In this document: positions 21,940 through 34,300 of the stretch, in pieces
How positions within the stretch are numbered: position 1 is the first letter of the stretch
Layout of the letters: each line of letters begins with the position of its first letter
Assembly (NCBI GenBank): GCA_012932865.1
Contig: SAXG01000040.1
Span: forward strand, 1 to 64,000
Length of the DNA: 64,000 nucleotides
Source: Amylostereum areolatum
Lineage: Eukaryota; Basidiomycota; Agaricomycetes; Russulales; Stereaceae
Direction of reading: 5' to 3'
The notes under the pieces: model-generated
Told to the model about the DNA's origin: nothing
Database searches by the model: none
The model's input: the letters and a program-made list of their open reading frames with translations, nothing else
Program-made: the position numbers and the translations under genes

Positions 21940-24900
21940 ATGAACTTTTCAAGTCAATCTCCTGTACAGGAAACAGAAGATGACGTAAATAGAACAGTGT
22001 ATATAAGGTCATACCAAGACGGAGCAGCACACGCTCCATCAATTCATATACCTGTTATGTTTCATGGAAAGTTCCGTAAGGCCGCCGCAAAAGCGCTACT
22101 GGATAGCGGAGCAAGCAGCACCCTGATCCATCCAGATTTCGTACAAAAACACAAGATGAATCTGATCCAACTTAAGAAGCCGATACCAATATACAACGTT
22201 GATGGATCTCGAAACACTCTGGGAGAGATCAAATAGAAAGTATATCTTCCGATAACAATGAAAGGGATCAACGGAGAAATTCACCGAGAAAATTTAGGGC
22301 TATTCGTCACAGCCCTGGGAGGAGACGAAGTAATCTTAGGAACCCCTTGGCTCAAAAAACATAATCCCAGTATCGATTGGAGAAAGAAACAGATTACACT
22401 ACAAACATGCCCAGGTACGTGCTCCACTACAAGTAAAAGGATGACCGTCCAAGGAAAAGACGAATCCTTTCTACAACCATTCGAAGAACGAAAGACAAAC
22501 CATCACGCAACAATGGAAGAACAAGAAGATCCTGAATTTGATTCTGATCTCGCCGAGATCAAGGTAGTCAGAACGTTCCATGGAAAGACTAACATGGAAA
22601 CAATACCAGTTGCGGAAGAAACGGACGAACCCGGTATCTGGATAACAGCAAGAGCAACTAAGGCACAAGAACTCGCAGAAAGAGCAGCCCTAGGAGAGAA
22701 GAAGAAGACACTCGAGGAGATGATTCCGCCCAGCTACAAACAATATCAAAAGGTATTCAAAAAGAAGGTGTCGGAACGCTTTCCAATCAGTAGACCTTGG
22801 GATCACGCGATAGACCTAACTGAAGGATGGAAACCTTGGAATTGTAAACTATACCCAATGACAGTACCAGAACGAAAGGAACTGGACACATTTGTAGACG
22901 AACATCTACGAAAAGGGTACATCCGAGAATCAAAATCAGAGATATCATCACCCTTCTTTTTTATCAAGAAGAAAGATGGATCTCTTCGGCCAGTACAGGA
23001 TTATCGCTATCTCAACTCCATCACAGTAAAAAACGAATACCCGATCCCTCTTATCTCAGATCTCATCGACAAATTAAAAGGCGCTAAAATCTTCTCAAAA
23101 CTCGATCTCCGATGGGGGTATAACAATGTTCGGATCAAAGAAGGAGATCAATGGAAAGCCGCGTTTAAAACAAACAGAGGCCTATTCGAACCAATGGTAA
23201 TGTTCTTCGGACTAACCAACTCACCCGCGACATTCCAAGCAATGATGAACGCACTGTTCAAAGAATTAATAGACACAGGAAAGGTAGTAGTATACATGGA
23301 CGACATATTGATATTCACGGAAACGCTCGACGAACATCGAAGACTGATGAAAGAAGCCCTTCAAATTCTGGAACGGAACGACCTATTCCTAAAACCCGAA
23401 AAGTGCTTCTTCGAACAATCATTGGTCAAATACCTAGGCGTGATAATCACACATAACAAGGTACAAATGGATCCGATCAAAGTTCAAGGACTATCCGAAT
23501 GGCCCACACCGAGAAAAGTAAAAGAAGTTCAATCCTTCCTCGGATTTGGGAATTTCTATAGACGCTTCATCAAAGACTATTCTAAGATCGCAAGACCACT
23601 ATTCCAGCTCACAAAGAAGGACCATGAGTGGAATTGGACGACCAAATGTGAACACGCTTTCGAAAGACTAAAACACGAATTCACGTCGTCCCCCGTCTTG
23701 ATCATGCCTGACGAAAACAAGCCATTCCGTATAGAAAGTGATGCCTCCGACTTCGCATACGGAGCCATTCTATCACAACCAGATGAAACCGAAAGATGGC
23801 ACCCGGTCGCGTACCTATCCAAATCACTATCACCCGCGGAACAGAATTACGAAATATACGACAAGGAACTTTTAGGAGTAGTAAAAGCTCTGGAACACTG
23901 GCGACACTATCTAGAAGGAGCGAACTACAAGATTGAGATCTGGACAGATCATAAAAATCTAGAATACTTCACAACAGCCCAGAAACTTAATCGACGACAA
24001 GCACGATGGAGCCTGTATCTGTCCCGCTTTGACTACACCCTAGTGCACAAACCAGGAAGTACAAATAAAGCGGACGGACTTTCTAGGAGACCAGACCATA
24101 AAGAAGACATTCCAGACAACGATGAACGAATCTTACTCCATCCTTCGATATTCAAAGCTAGAGCCACCGGAAGAGGAACAGTTGAAGCAATCGGAGATAA
24201 AGAACTTCTCAAAGAACTAAGGAACTTCTCGCACCTAGATGATGAAGTCTGGACAGCACTAGATACGATCAAAAGATCGGGACCACACACCCTTGCAAAA
24301 GGGATCGAAGATTGGAATTTCGAGAACAATTTGATCATCAGAAAAGGAAAGATCTACGTACCACAAAATCTCGAACTTCGACGAATGATCCTAAAATCAC
24401 ATCATGATCTCCAAACAATTGGACATCCAGGAGAAATGAAAACTCTAGAACTAGTACAGAGAAACTTTTGGTGGCCGAAGATGATCTCTTTCGTAAAAGG
24501 CTATGTTCAAGGATGTCCCGTATGTCAGTCAACAAAAAATGTCACGCATCCGGCGAAACATCCATTACAACCTACAGAGATACCGAAACGACCATGGGAA
24601 ACGATCACATTAGACTTCATCACAGATCTTCCGATCTCCAACAGATTTGATTCAATCAACGTAGTTGTCGACAGGTTCACTAAAACCGCAGTATTCACAC
24701 CGTGCCTAAAGACGATCAACGCAGAAGAAACAGCTGATCTTCTGATCAACAACGTCTACAGACGATTCGGCCTATGGAAAAGAATGATATTAGATAGAGG
24801 TCCTCAATTCGCGTCCAAAGTATTCCAATCCATTTGCGAAAGCCTTGGAATTGTCTCGTCACTCAGTACAGCGTACCATCCCCAAACAGACGGAGAAACT

Positions 24901-25788
24901 GAAAGAGTGAATCAAGAACTAGAACAATATCTTTGAGCATTCTGCAACGGAGATCAAACAAATTGGGCGAAACTTTTACCAAAAGCAGAATTCGCACACA
25001 ACATACGACAACATTCAGCTACAAAAACTTCCCCATTCGAACTCCTACATGGATACCAACCGGTCTTCAATCCAACAATACCAACCGATCCACGAATACC
25101 GACAGCTGAAGAAAGAATAAAGAACTTTAAAAACGCGTGGGATAACGTAGAAGCAAGTCTGGAAATAGCTGCTAAATTGATGAAAATGCAGCACGATCAA
25201 ACATTCACGCTACGAGATCAGCTCAAACAAGGCGACCAAGTATGGTTAGACGGAAAAAATCTTAACACGGTATACCCAAAAACCAAACTAGCACCAAAAC
25301 GGTTTGGCCCATTCAAACTCGAAAAAGTTATAGGACCAGTAACCTACCACCTAGAACTACCGACGAAGTGGAAAATACACCCGGTATTCCACGCAGCACT
25401 GTTAATTCCGTTCAAAGAGACAGAACAATACAGCGAAGCTTACGAAAAACCACCTCCGGAACTAGTAAACGATGAAGAACTCTATGAACTAGAAACGATA
25501 ATAGCCTCAAAATTAGACAAACGGTATTCCGAACCGTTACACTACTTCGTAAAGTGGAAAGGATACCCAGACTCCGGTAACACATGGGAACCGGCATCTA
25601 ATCTTGAAGGATCAAAAGCTGTGATCACAGAGTTCCATCGGAATAACCCCAAGGCACCGAAGTTGTCGCCACAGCCAATCAGAGATACCAACACAGAAGT
25701 TACTGATCGTGACGAGATCGCTGCAACATCGCAAGAGCGAAGGCCAACAAGACGAAAGAAACGCAAGACGAAAGTAAAACATTGGTGA
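21940..25788 (+). pseudogene. pol: B0 pol with two premature stops
   Basis: Collinear with B1 pol over its whole length and in one frame, but interrupted by TAG at 22234-22236 (CAG in B1, after the protease) and TGA at 24934-24936 (CGA in B1, in integrase). Both are C-to-T changes. Protease (LLDSGASS), reverse transcriptase (YMDDILIF), RNase H, integrase and the chromodomain (YFVKWKGYPDSGNTWEP) are otherwise present. Confidence 0.9.
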
Positions 25789-25928
25789 GACTCAACGACA
25801 TTCAGGCGAATGCACTGCCAACAAAGGGGGGATAAAAACCCTATGGGTTCAACGAGACAGATCACCAATGTCCACCACCCCAAACGCAGCCAACACCTCT
25901 TCTACCAATCCAATCGTCTCACCCAACA

Positions 25929-27577
25929 ATGTCGACCGCCTCCGCCTCGTCTGCAACAGAGCACACCACACTCAACAGGAACGCGCCCTCTGCGGAGACT
26001 GCTTCATCGCTCGATCAGCAGCAATCCTCGCAATTAAGTCAGTACCTCCTCCGTCTAGGTCAGGACCAGACGGAAGAACAGGGGGTAAGCCGATTAGAAG
26101 CACACAGAAGAACCCTAACTGAAGCACCCGGATTCCTCACAGGTGCTAATGCAATCCCCGTGGCCCGGAGCGACGGAAGTCCCACCGCCCGATTCCCCGA
26201 TACTAGAGAGCCAGATAGCCCGCATGATAGCCGGAGTGGCGCTCGAGCAGGCCAGAGAACGGATCGACGACCTCAAGAGGGAGTCAGCCGACGTTCAGAA
26301 CATCTTGAAGAACCACATCAAGATGCTCGACGGAGAACTCTGCCAGCTAGACTCGAGGTACCTGACGCTCTCGACCGAAATGGAAGAGCGAGAGGTCAAG
26401 CTTCTTCGACGATTCAGGAAGCTAGCGCAGCGGCTATACTCAACGTCGCAGAACTCCGAAAGTTCCTCACCGAAGTCGGACACCGAGTCAACTGGCTCAA
26501 CTGGGAAAGACACACCTTCCGTGCCGCTTACGAAGGAGAAATCCTCCGAAGGCGAATGGAAACTACCGGAGTTCCCCATATGTCGTCACGCGACGGCCCC
26601 GACATCGACCTCATCTTCCATGGATATCACATCTCCCCGGGCTACACTGTTCGACCCGATCCCATCACATCCGCCCTCGCCAGACCCCCGTTCCTTCCTA
26701 ACGCCCCTCCATGACCCGTCACCACTCCCACACCACCAGGATCCCTACCCATCCCCGGCCTCACCCAGATTAACCCCATCCAGCCTCCCGTCGCTAGAAA
26801 CGGCGTACCCGGAGAGCGATCCGGACAGTCCCTACCAGGAGAGCTATCCGGACAGCCCCTGGCTTCCCCAGAGCCCAGACAACCGACCGGCAATCCGAGA
26901 CCAGTACCTAGGACATCTCCTCGGCTGCCCGCAGTGCCTAGACCGCCAACTCCATTCCTGGTATCTGCTAGCGACACTCCCATGCCATGGCATGGAGAAC
27001 CCCCGGCTTATCCCTCATTCCTACGTTCGTACCCTGACCACGCTCGAAATCCCATCACCCAAGATCCCCGAGTCACCCCACAGCGACGTAAACATGATTC
27101 TGTCGACCCCAACGGAAGAACGTTCAAGCGGATCAGAGACGTCGGACTCCCCGATGCATCGGGTAAGGAAGAACTTCAAGGAACTCCAGAAGATAGTCGA
27201 TCGGATGATGGAGGGTCGCGTTCGCCGGAGACAAGAACTCGACCTAACGGACAAATCGGACAGTTCGGTGGACGAATCGGACAACTCGGCGGACAAGGCG
27301 GAAGAAGCAGCCGAGAATCCTTCGGACCAATGGAGCAACAAGCCGACCACGTGGACGCAGGAGAAGTGGGACACGATTCCCGTGAAGCCGCGGAAACGCT
27401 GCTGGAAATGCGGCGAGCGAGGCCATCTCCACCGAGATTGCCCCCGTCGCAAGAACGATCCCCCTCACTTCCCCCAATCACGGTCTTGCTACCCTCTCCA
27501 ACCACGGACTCCTCTTCCTTGCCCTTGCCCGAGCCGTCCGGATATCAGTTATGGTCCAGGAACACTGATGTCCCACC
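25929..27577 (+). pseudogene. B0 accessory ORF X, interrupted and truncated
   Basis: Frame X from the ATG at 25929 (MSTASASSATEHTTLNRNAP) runs to a TGA at 26712-26714, where B1 has CGA, and then stays open to the A insertion at 27578. Its middle part (TEVGHRVNWLNWERHTFRA, METTGVPHM) is highly similar to B1. A short overlapping frame at 25868-26122 is also shared with B1. Function unknown; see ORF X of B1 for the dual-frame evidence. Confidence 0.5.
26149..27577 (+). pseudogene. B0 accessory ORF Y (coiled coil + zinc knuckle), 3' truncated
   Basis: Frame Y from the ATG at 26149 is open to the A insertion. It encodes a predicted coiled coil (residues about 20-105, IARMIAGVALEQARERIDDL onward), a Pro/Ser-rich centre, a second charged helix (VRKNFKELQKIVDRMMEGR) and a CCHC zinc knuckle (CWKCGERGHLHRDCP). 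The missing C-terminus is at 12011-12281, joined by the duplicated CCACC. Without the insertion the frame would be intact. Confidence 0.75.
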
Positions 27578-27997
27578 TGTCACGGATCGCTCCATTTCTC
27601 TCTTCGTTTGCAGACCTCGTACACGCGACGTGTCACGGCACATGACTTTCCCTTGCATCACATGCTTCAATGACGTCATTGCCCGGACTTCCAAGCGGGG
27701 TTCCGCATCCTTATCTATGACATCACTGCTCCGGACCTTCGTCCTCCGCCCCATGACTCCTTTCCTATTGTTCCCCCCGCTCGCACCACTATCGCATCGC
27801 ATCGCACCATCGTTCCCACTTGTATATAAGGACAGTGTTTCTCTTCCCTTTTCCCTAGACTGTCCATCTCGTCATACGGTACTGTAGCGCACGTTGCACT
27901 ACCCCAGACCCCGGCACTCTCGAATCTATTTTCTTCTCGCTCCTCTCATCGTCGCGACTTAGGCGGTTCATCGGTCTCATAAACTGCGTTTCTGACA
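27578..27997 (+). repeat. A3 5' LTR
   Basis: 420 bp, TGTCACGGATCG to GTTTCTGACA. TATATAAGG lies in its second half and is followed about 33 nt later by TAGACTGTCCA, the proposed mRNA 5' end. The putative self-priming site TGGACAGTCTA follows the LTR at 28000-28010. Confidence 0.93.
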
Positions 27998-28080
27998 CCT
28001 GGACAGTCTACCCCTACGCCTACCTCGCACCCCTCTCTCCATCTACCTCTGCCGTCTCTACGACGTTAAAAACTCCCACC

Positions 28081-28614
28081 ACGGACCTCCCGAACGCACC
28101 GGTCTTCCTCCCGTTCAACGGAAAGCCGATCACCCCCCGCGACGACGCACCACTCCCCTACCCTTGGTCCGACGCCGTCACCTTCAACTGCCTCGTCCCC
28201 GTACAGAACCTCTGCAAGAAAGATCCCTGGACCGCGCACGGCCTCAACTTCCGCATCTTCGAGTGGAGGTGGCACAAGGATCACGGTACTGTCGTCCTCG
28301 CCCTATACGTCCGGATCACTACGTGCATCAACGTAGATCTCGAACGCCTTGAATTCACCCTCCACGCCCCCACCTACCACACATACCTCATCCAAGACGC
28401 CCCCAACCCGATCCTCCAAACCAGTTTCACCTCCGTCTCCCAGTTTAACCGTCGGACCCCCGAATCCACCCCGCCACCAGTCCTCCGTCCCACCATCAAG
28501 GGTAAGACCCTTCGTCGCCGCCACCACGGACATAAGATCCGCCAGGCAGTAAAAGCCGGCTACCTCACCAAGAAACTCCTCGGCCGTCGCCCCATCGCGG
28601 CGGACTTCTTCTAG
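28081..28614 (+). other. A3 leader frame opened by ACG (interrupted downstream by B1)
   Basis: ACG at 28081 in CCACCACGG opens 177 codons ending at TAG 28612-28614, identical in length to A2 and A4. B1 is inserted 73 nt beyond the TAG. The encoded sequence (VFLPFNGKPITPRDDAPLPY at its start, later FRIFEWRWHKDHGTVVLAL) matches no family I know. Confidence 0.6.
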
Positions 28615-28687
28615 ACCATCATCACGTCCTCCACAGCCCCTCGTCCCCCCACCCCGAACCTTCCCCCAGGCGTCTTTCGAGACTACT

Positions 28688-29224
28688 TGTTACAACTTGT
28701 CCAAGGTACTTCATTTTCCATTGCCTTACTAGGAAGGACGTCGCTAAACGACGGATTACGACTATGCCCCAGTTCGTAACCGTCTCAACGACGCGACGAC
28801 GACAGTGCCACAGATCGTCACCATCCCGACGACAGTGCCACAGATCGTCACCGTCTCAACGGCATAGCCGCGACGGTGCCACAGTCTTATCCCCGTAGAT
28901 ACTTGATGCGACCGTCACTCAATGTACATATATTTACTCGACCTCCTTTCTTATAAAAGGAGGCTCATCGAACGAGCCATTCCCCAGCTCGTTCTCTTTG
29001 TAAATACAGGACTGTTCTAACTAAAGAACCTCCTCTTAAGTCTACTAAAGAGAATCCAAACTAAAGTCGAAAGCTCGCCTAAGTATTCCGTGAATACTTA
29101 CTGCTTCGCTTATCGACTCTAACCTTCGCGCAACCGAGACGTCTGGATCACCTGATCCCACCTCTCACACGTAAGAGTACTGTAGCCTGAGCCGCTTGTC
29201 ACGTGATAAAGACCGTCCTTAACA
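28688..29224 (+). repeat. B1 5' LTR (537 bp)
   Basis: Begins TGTTACAACTTG and ends CGTCCTTAACA. It contains a TATA box at 28952 embedded in a short inverted repeat (CCTCCTTT ... AAAGGAGG). Confidence 0.95.
28952..28996 (+). promoter_or_regulatory. B1 core promoter and proposed transcription start
   Basis: TATAAAAG at 28952-28959 is followed 35 nt later by AGCTCGTTCT (28987-28996). That decamer is the exact complement of AGAACGAGCT just inside the element, so the RNA is proposed to start here. Confidence 0.6.
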
Positions 29225-29226
29225 CT

Positions 29227-29236
29227 AGAACGAGCT
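29227..29236 (+). promoter_or_regulatory. B1 putative self-priming primer-binding site
   Basis: AGAACGAGCT, starting 2 nt after the LTR, is complementary to the proposed 5' end of the element RNA at 28987-28996. This is the hallmark of Tf1/sushi-type self-priming. I saw no tRNA-like TGG primer site at this place. Confidence 0.6.
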
Positions 29237-29294
29237 CTCCTCTACACTAGCTCACCCTACAGTTTGGCGCAGAGCATCAAACGAAACACCCACC

Positions 29295-31346
29295 ACGGAG
29301 TCAGCGGAACAACCCGCTGAAAAAAGACCATCAGATTTTGAGATCCCTCAACTCCAATCAAACTGCAGTCGAGACTTCCCTAACGGAAACGAAGATCATC
29401 GCTGGACATTTGACCCCTATCATCTCCTTTTTTACTACGACGGAGCCCTCGTCGCGAAAGAAAGCAAAGGGACATACGCATACCAGTGGAACCCGCCCAT
29501 ATACAGATACAACCTTCCCCCAGCAGCAGAATACTTCAAAGATAGATCCAAAAGAGAAAAGGAAGACGGAAGCTACGACAATTCACATTGGAAGCGCCCA
29601 GATTATTCAAGACCTCATATTGGGCCCCTCTCATCAGAAGAACTCTGGAAATACCCGGACGCACAGAAAGTCGAAGAGAAACCTTACACCGGGAATATTA
29701 AGGACTACTGGGAATTTGATCCCGATACCGACACAGCCGACACGACAACCGAACCACAGAACCCTCGAACCGAACTCCAGCATCCTCAAGAACCCGCAAC
29801 AGCCGCACCACCTCCAGAGGAAACCGCGCCAGAACCTAAGAGAACTATATCAAACCCCCAAATTAAGTCCGATCCCGGAGGAAGTCGAAAAATCAGCCCA
29901 TCGAGCGCAGCAGAAACGGAAGAACATACAGAGAACCCAACAAGATCCCCATCACCTGACGACATCTTCGGAACCACAAGAGGAAGAAAAGGAAATCTAT
30001 TCGGAAAACCCGAAAACATCACATCAATGGGAGACACCGCCACCTCGATACCCAACCCCGCCACCGCACTTGGCAATGTCCCCCCTGGAGAGACTAATGT
30101 ACCGCGCCAGACGCCTGCAACTCCAACACCAGCCGATCCCGCAAAACCGAGACATGAGACTCGATTCTCCCTAGGACTTGGCACGACCGACCCAATAGGA
30201 TGGAGAACGCTATCGCCACCATCACCATCATTCTCCAACCAATCAATAGATAACAAAAAGGGAAAAGAAGTCAGAGACTACGTCTTCGGAAGAGGAGCAA
30301 CCGCGGATCTTCCGAAAGAATCGAAGCACCCACCAGGGAATTCCCCACCAGGAGGAACAGGCACAATCGGATCAAAACCCGATGATAAGGACAAAGGATT
30401 CAAACTAAACGCACTAGGAGTATACGACGGAAGAGATCGAGCGAAAGCAGCAAAGTTCATAGAACAATGCGTACTTCGCTTCATAGCCTTTCCCAACGCG
30501 TATGCAGCCAACATGCGTAAGATAACCTTTGTACTCTCGCATCTCACCGATGGACCAGCCCTCCACTGGGCATCCCTCTTGATAAGTAAGATCGATAAGA
30601 TACGAAATCGTGGTCTAGATCCAGAAGTATACCTCTCATGGACGGCATTCCGTGACTACTTCTTGGAGACCTTCGGAGAAATAGACCCAGGAAGAGACGC
30701 TAGATTCAATATACAGCGCCTAGAACAAGGGACTATGGAAACCAAAGATTATATTACAATCTTCAGGGACTACGCCATGGAAGCAGGCTACGATCATAAG
30801 GCACTGATCGACCAATTCAAGAGAGGACTGCGCAATGATATCGTGGTTGAGATCCTCAAGAGAGACCACATCTCGAACGATATTGATGAATGGTACGAAC
30901 TCGCATTACGCATTGACAATAACTGGAGAGAAGCGCAAGCATTCCAACGACATTATACGAGACCAATGAACCCGACGAGTGATCTCACCCTCCTATACAA
31001 GAAACCACAGGCGTACGTTCCATTCCGAAGAGGAAACGGAAACAAAGGAAATGTTACCACCGCCAGGGCCGCTCAGACCGGAAACAACGGCCAAAACTTC
31101 AGACGCCTTACCCCGCAAGAACGTACCGAACTCCAGAAATCAGGATCATGCTTCTATTGCCGGAAGCCAGGACACATCTCCAGGAACTGCCCAGAGAAAC
31201 GTACCCAAACAACGATCAATGCACGAACAGCAAATCTAACAGAGGAAGAATCCCCGATTGATCAGATCACCAAGCTTGTGAACAAGATGGACAGTGAAAT
31301 GTTTGCACGCACTGCCAACATTTTCAAGAACAATCAGGATTTTTAA
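29295..31346 (+). CDS. gag: B1 Gag with ACG-initiated N-terminal extension
   Basis: The conventional Gag starts at the first ATG, 30027, and is 439 residues: Pro-rich N-terminus, capsid-like domain around residues 125-320, CCHC knuckle (CFYCRKPGHISRNCP) near residue 385, C-terminus FKNNQDF. Upstream, the same frame is open back to 29229 with no ATG, and an ACG at 29295 sits in CCCACCACGGA, a Kozak context with A at -3 and G at +4. The 244-codon extension has protein character (WTFDPYHLLFYYDGALVAKE, WNPPIYRYNLPPAAEY, YTGNIKDYWEFDPDTDT) and is conserved with B0. The leader from the proposed RNA start to 30027 contains no sense ATG. The choice of ACG is inference; Gag itself is certain. Confidence 0.85.
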   Translation, partial: TESAEQPAEKRPSDFEIPQLQSNCSRDFPNGNEDHRWTFDPYHLLFYYDGALVAKESKGTYAYQWNPPIYRYNLPPAAEYFKDRSKREKEDGSYDNSHWKRPDYSRPHIGPLSSEELWKYPDAQKVEEKPYTGNIKDYWEFDPDTDTADTTTEPQNPRTELQHPQEPATAAPPPEETAPEPKRTISNPQIKSDPGGSRKISPSSAAETEEHTENPTRSPSPDDIFGTTRGRKGNLFGKPENITSMGDTATSIPNPATALGNVPPGETNVPRQTPATPTPADPAKPRHETRFSLGLGTTDPIGWRTLSPPSPSFSNQSIDNKKGKEVRDYVFGRGATADLPKESKHPPGNSPPGGTGTIGSKPDDKDKGFKLNALGVYDGRDRAKAAKFIEQCVLRFIAFPNAYAANMRKITFVLSHLTDGPALHWASLLISKIDKIRNRGLDPEVYLSWTAFRDYFLETFGEIDPGRDARFNIQRLEQGTMETKDYITIFRDYAMEAGYDHKALIDQFKRGLRNDIVVEILKRDHISNDIDEWYELALRIDNNWREAQAFQRHYTRPMNPTSDLTLLYKKPQAYVPFRRGNGNKGNVTTARAAQTGNNGQNFRRLTPQERTELQKSGSCFYCRKPGHISRNCPEKRTQTTINARTANLTEEESPIDQITKLVNKMDSEMFARTANIFKNNQDF
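31338..31346 (+). promoter_or_regulatory. Proposed -1 frameshift site at the gag stop (B1)
   Basis: GATTTTTAA: the last sense codon of Gag is TTT within five T, and the stop follows directly. Pol is open in the -1 frame through this point. The A family has the same junction (GATTTTTGA). Confidence 0.5.
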
Positions 31347-31384
31347 ACCGTCCTTCAAACGCGGCTGTTGAAAGGACACAGACA

Positions 31385-34300
31385 ATGAACTTTTCAAGTC
31401 GATCTTCTGTACAGGATACAAAAGATGACGTAAATAGAACAGTGTATATAAGGTCATACCAAGACGGAGCAACACACGCTCCATCAATTCATATACCTGT
31501 TATGTTTCATGGAAAGTTCCATAAAGCCGCCGCAAAAGCACTGCTAGATAGTGGAGCAAGCAGCACCCTGATCCATCCAGATTTCGTACGAAAACACAAG
31601 ATGAATCTGATCCAACTGAAGAAGCCAATACCGATATACAACGTTGATGGATCTCGGAACACTCTAGGAGAGATCAAACAGAAAGTGTACCTTCCAATGA
31701 CGATGGAAGGGATCAACGGAGAAATTCACCGCGAAAACTTAGGATTGTTCGTCACAGCCCTGGGAGGAGACGAAGTAATCTTAGGAACCCCTTGGCTCAA
31801 GAAACACAATCCTCATATCGATTGGAGAAAGAGACAGATTACACTACAGACATGTCCAGGTACGTGCTCCACTACCAGTAAAACAATGATCGTCCAAGGA
31901 AAAGACGAACACTCTCTACAATCATTCAAAGAACAGAAGATCAACCATCACGCAATGATAGAAGAACAAGAAGACCCCGAATTCAACTCCGATCTCGCCG
32001 ATATCAGGATAGTCAGAACGTTCCATGGAAAGACTGACGTAGAAACAATGCCGATTGCAGAAGAAACAAACGAACCCGGTATTTGGATAACAGCAAGAGC
32101 AACCAAGGCACAAGAACTCGCAGAAAGAGCGGCCATAGGAGAGAAGAAGAAGACACTCGATGAAATGATTCCGTCTAGTTACAAACAGTATCAGAAGGTA
32201 TTCGAAAAGAAAGCGTCGGAACGCTTTCCAATCAGCAGACCTTGGGATCACGCGATAGACCTGACTGAAGGATGGAAACCTCGAAATTGCAAAGTGTACC
32301 CAATGACGGTACCAGAACGGAAGGAACTGGACACATTCATAGATGAACATCTACGAAAAGGGTACATCCGAGAATCAAAATCAGAGATATCATCGCCCTT
32401 CTTCTTTATCAAGAAGAAAGATGGATCTCTTCGACCAGTACAGGACTACCGCTATCTTAACTCGATCACGGTCAAAAATGAATACCCGATACCGCTCATC
32501 TCAGATCTCATCGACAAATTAAAAGGCGCTAAGATCTTCTCAAAGCTCGATCTCCGATGGGGATACAACAATGTTCGGATCAAAGAAGGAGACCAATGGA
32601 AAGCTGCGTTCAAAACAAATAGAGGCCTTTTCGAACCAATGGTAATGTTCTTCGGACTAACCAACTCACCCGCAACATTCCAAGCAATGATGAACGCACT
32701 GTTCAAAGAATTAATAGACACAGGAAAAGTGGTGGTCTATATGGATGACATATTGATATTTACAGAAACACTCGACGAACATAGGAAACTGATGAAAGAA
32801 GCCCTCCAACTTCTAGAACGGAACGATCTATTCCTGAAACCAGAGAAGTGCTTCTTCGAACAACCATCGATCGAATACCTAGGCGTGATAATCACGCACA
32901 ACAAGGTACAGATGGACCCGGTCAAAGTCCAAGGGCTAGCCGAATGGCCCACACCGAGGAAAGTAAAAGAAGTTCAATCATTCCTCGGATTTGGAAATTT
33001 CTATCGACGCTTCATCAAAGACTATTCTAAGATCGCCAGACCCCTATTCCAGCTCACAAAGAAAGACCACGAATGGAACTGGACGGCCGAATGTGAACGT
33101 ACCTTCGAAAGACTGAAACGAGAATTCACATCGTCCCCAATCTTAATCATGCCCGATGAAAACAAACCATTCCGCATAGAGAGTGACGCCTCCGATTTTG
33201 CGTACGGAGCTATCCTATCGCAGCCAGATGAGATCGAAAGATGGCATCCGGTCGCGTACCTATCCAAATCACTATCTCCCGCGGAACAGAATTACGAGAT
33301 ATACGACAAAGAACTCTTAGGAGTAGTGAAAGCCTTAGAACACTGGCGACACTATCTAGAAGGAGCGAACCACAAAGTCGAAATCTGGACAGATCATAAA
33401 AATCTAGAATATTTCACAACAGCTCAGAAACTCAATCGACGACAAGCACGATGGAGCTTGTACCTGTCCCGTTTCGACTACACCTTGGTACACAAACCAG
33501 GAAGTACAAACAAAGCAGATGGACTTTCTAGAAGACCAGATCATAAGGAAGACATTCCAGACAACGACGACCGCATCCTGCTCCACCCTTCGGTTTTCAG
33601 GGCTAGAGCCACCGGAAGGGGAACAGTCGAAGCAGTCGGAGACAAAGAACTTCTCAAAGAACTAAGAAACTTCTCACACCTAGATGATGAAGTTTGGACA
33701 GCGTTAGATACGATCAAAAGATCGGGACCACGCACCCTCGCAAAAGGAATCGAAGATTGGAACTTCGAGAACGATCTGATCATCAGAAAAGGAAAGATCT
33801 ATGTGCCACAGAATCTCGAACTTAGACGCATGATCCTAAAATCGCATCATGATCTGGAAACGATTGGACATCCAGGCGAAATGAAAACTCTGGAGCTAGT
33901 ACAAAGAAACTTTTGGTGGCCAAAGATGATTTCCTTCGTAAAAGACTATGTGCAAGGATGCCCCGTATGTCAATCAACGAAGAACGTCACGCATCCGGCA
34001 AAACACCCATTACAACCTACGGAAATACCAGGACGACCATGGGAAACGATCACATCAGATTTCATCACAGATCTTCCGATATCCAACGGATTTGATTCGA
34101 TCAACGTAGTCGTTGATAAGTTCACCAAAACCGCAGTATTCACACCGTGCCTTAAGACAATCAACGCAGAAGAAACAGCTGATCTTCTGATTGACAATGT
34201 ATACAGACGGTTTGGACTATGGAAAAGAATGATATCGGATAGAGGCCCTCAATTCGCGTCCAAAGTATTCCAATCCATCTGCGAAAGCCTTGGAATTATC

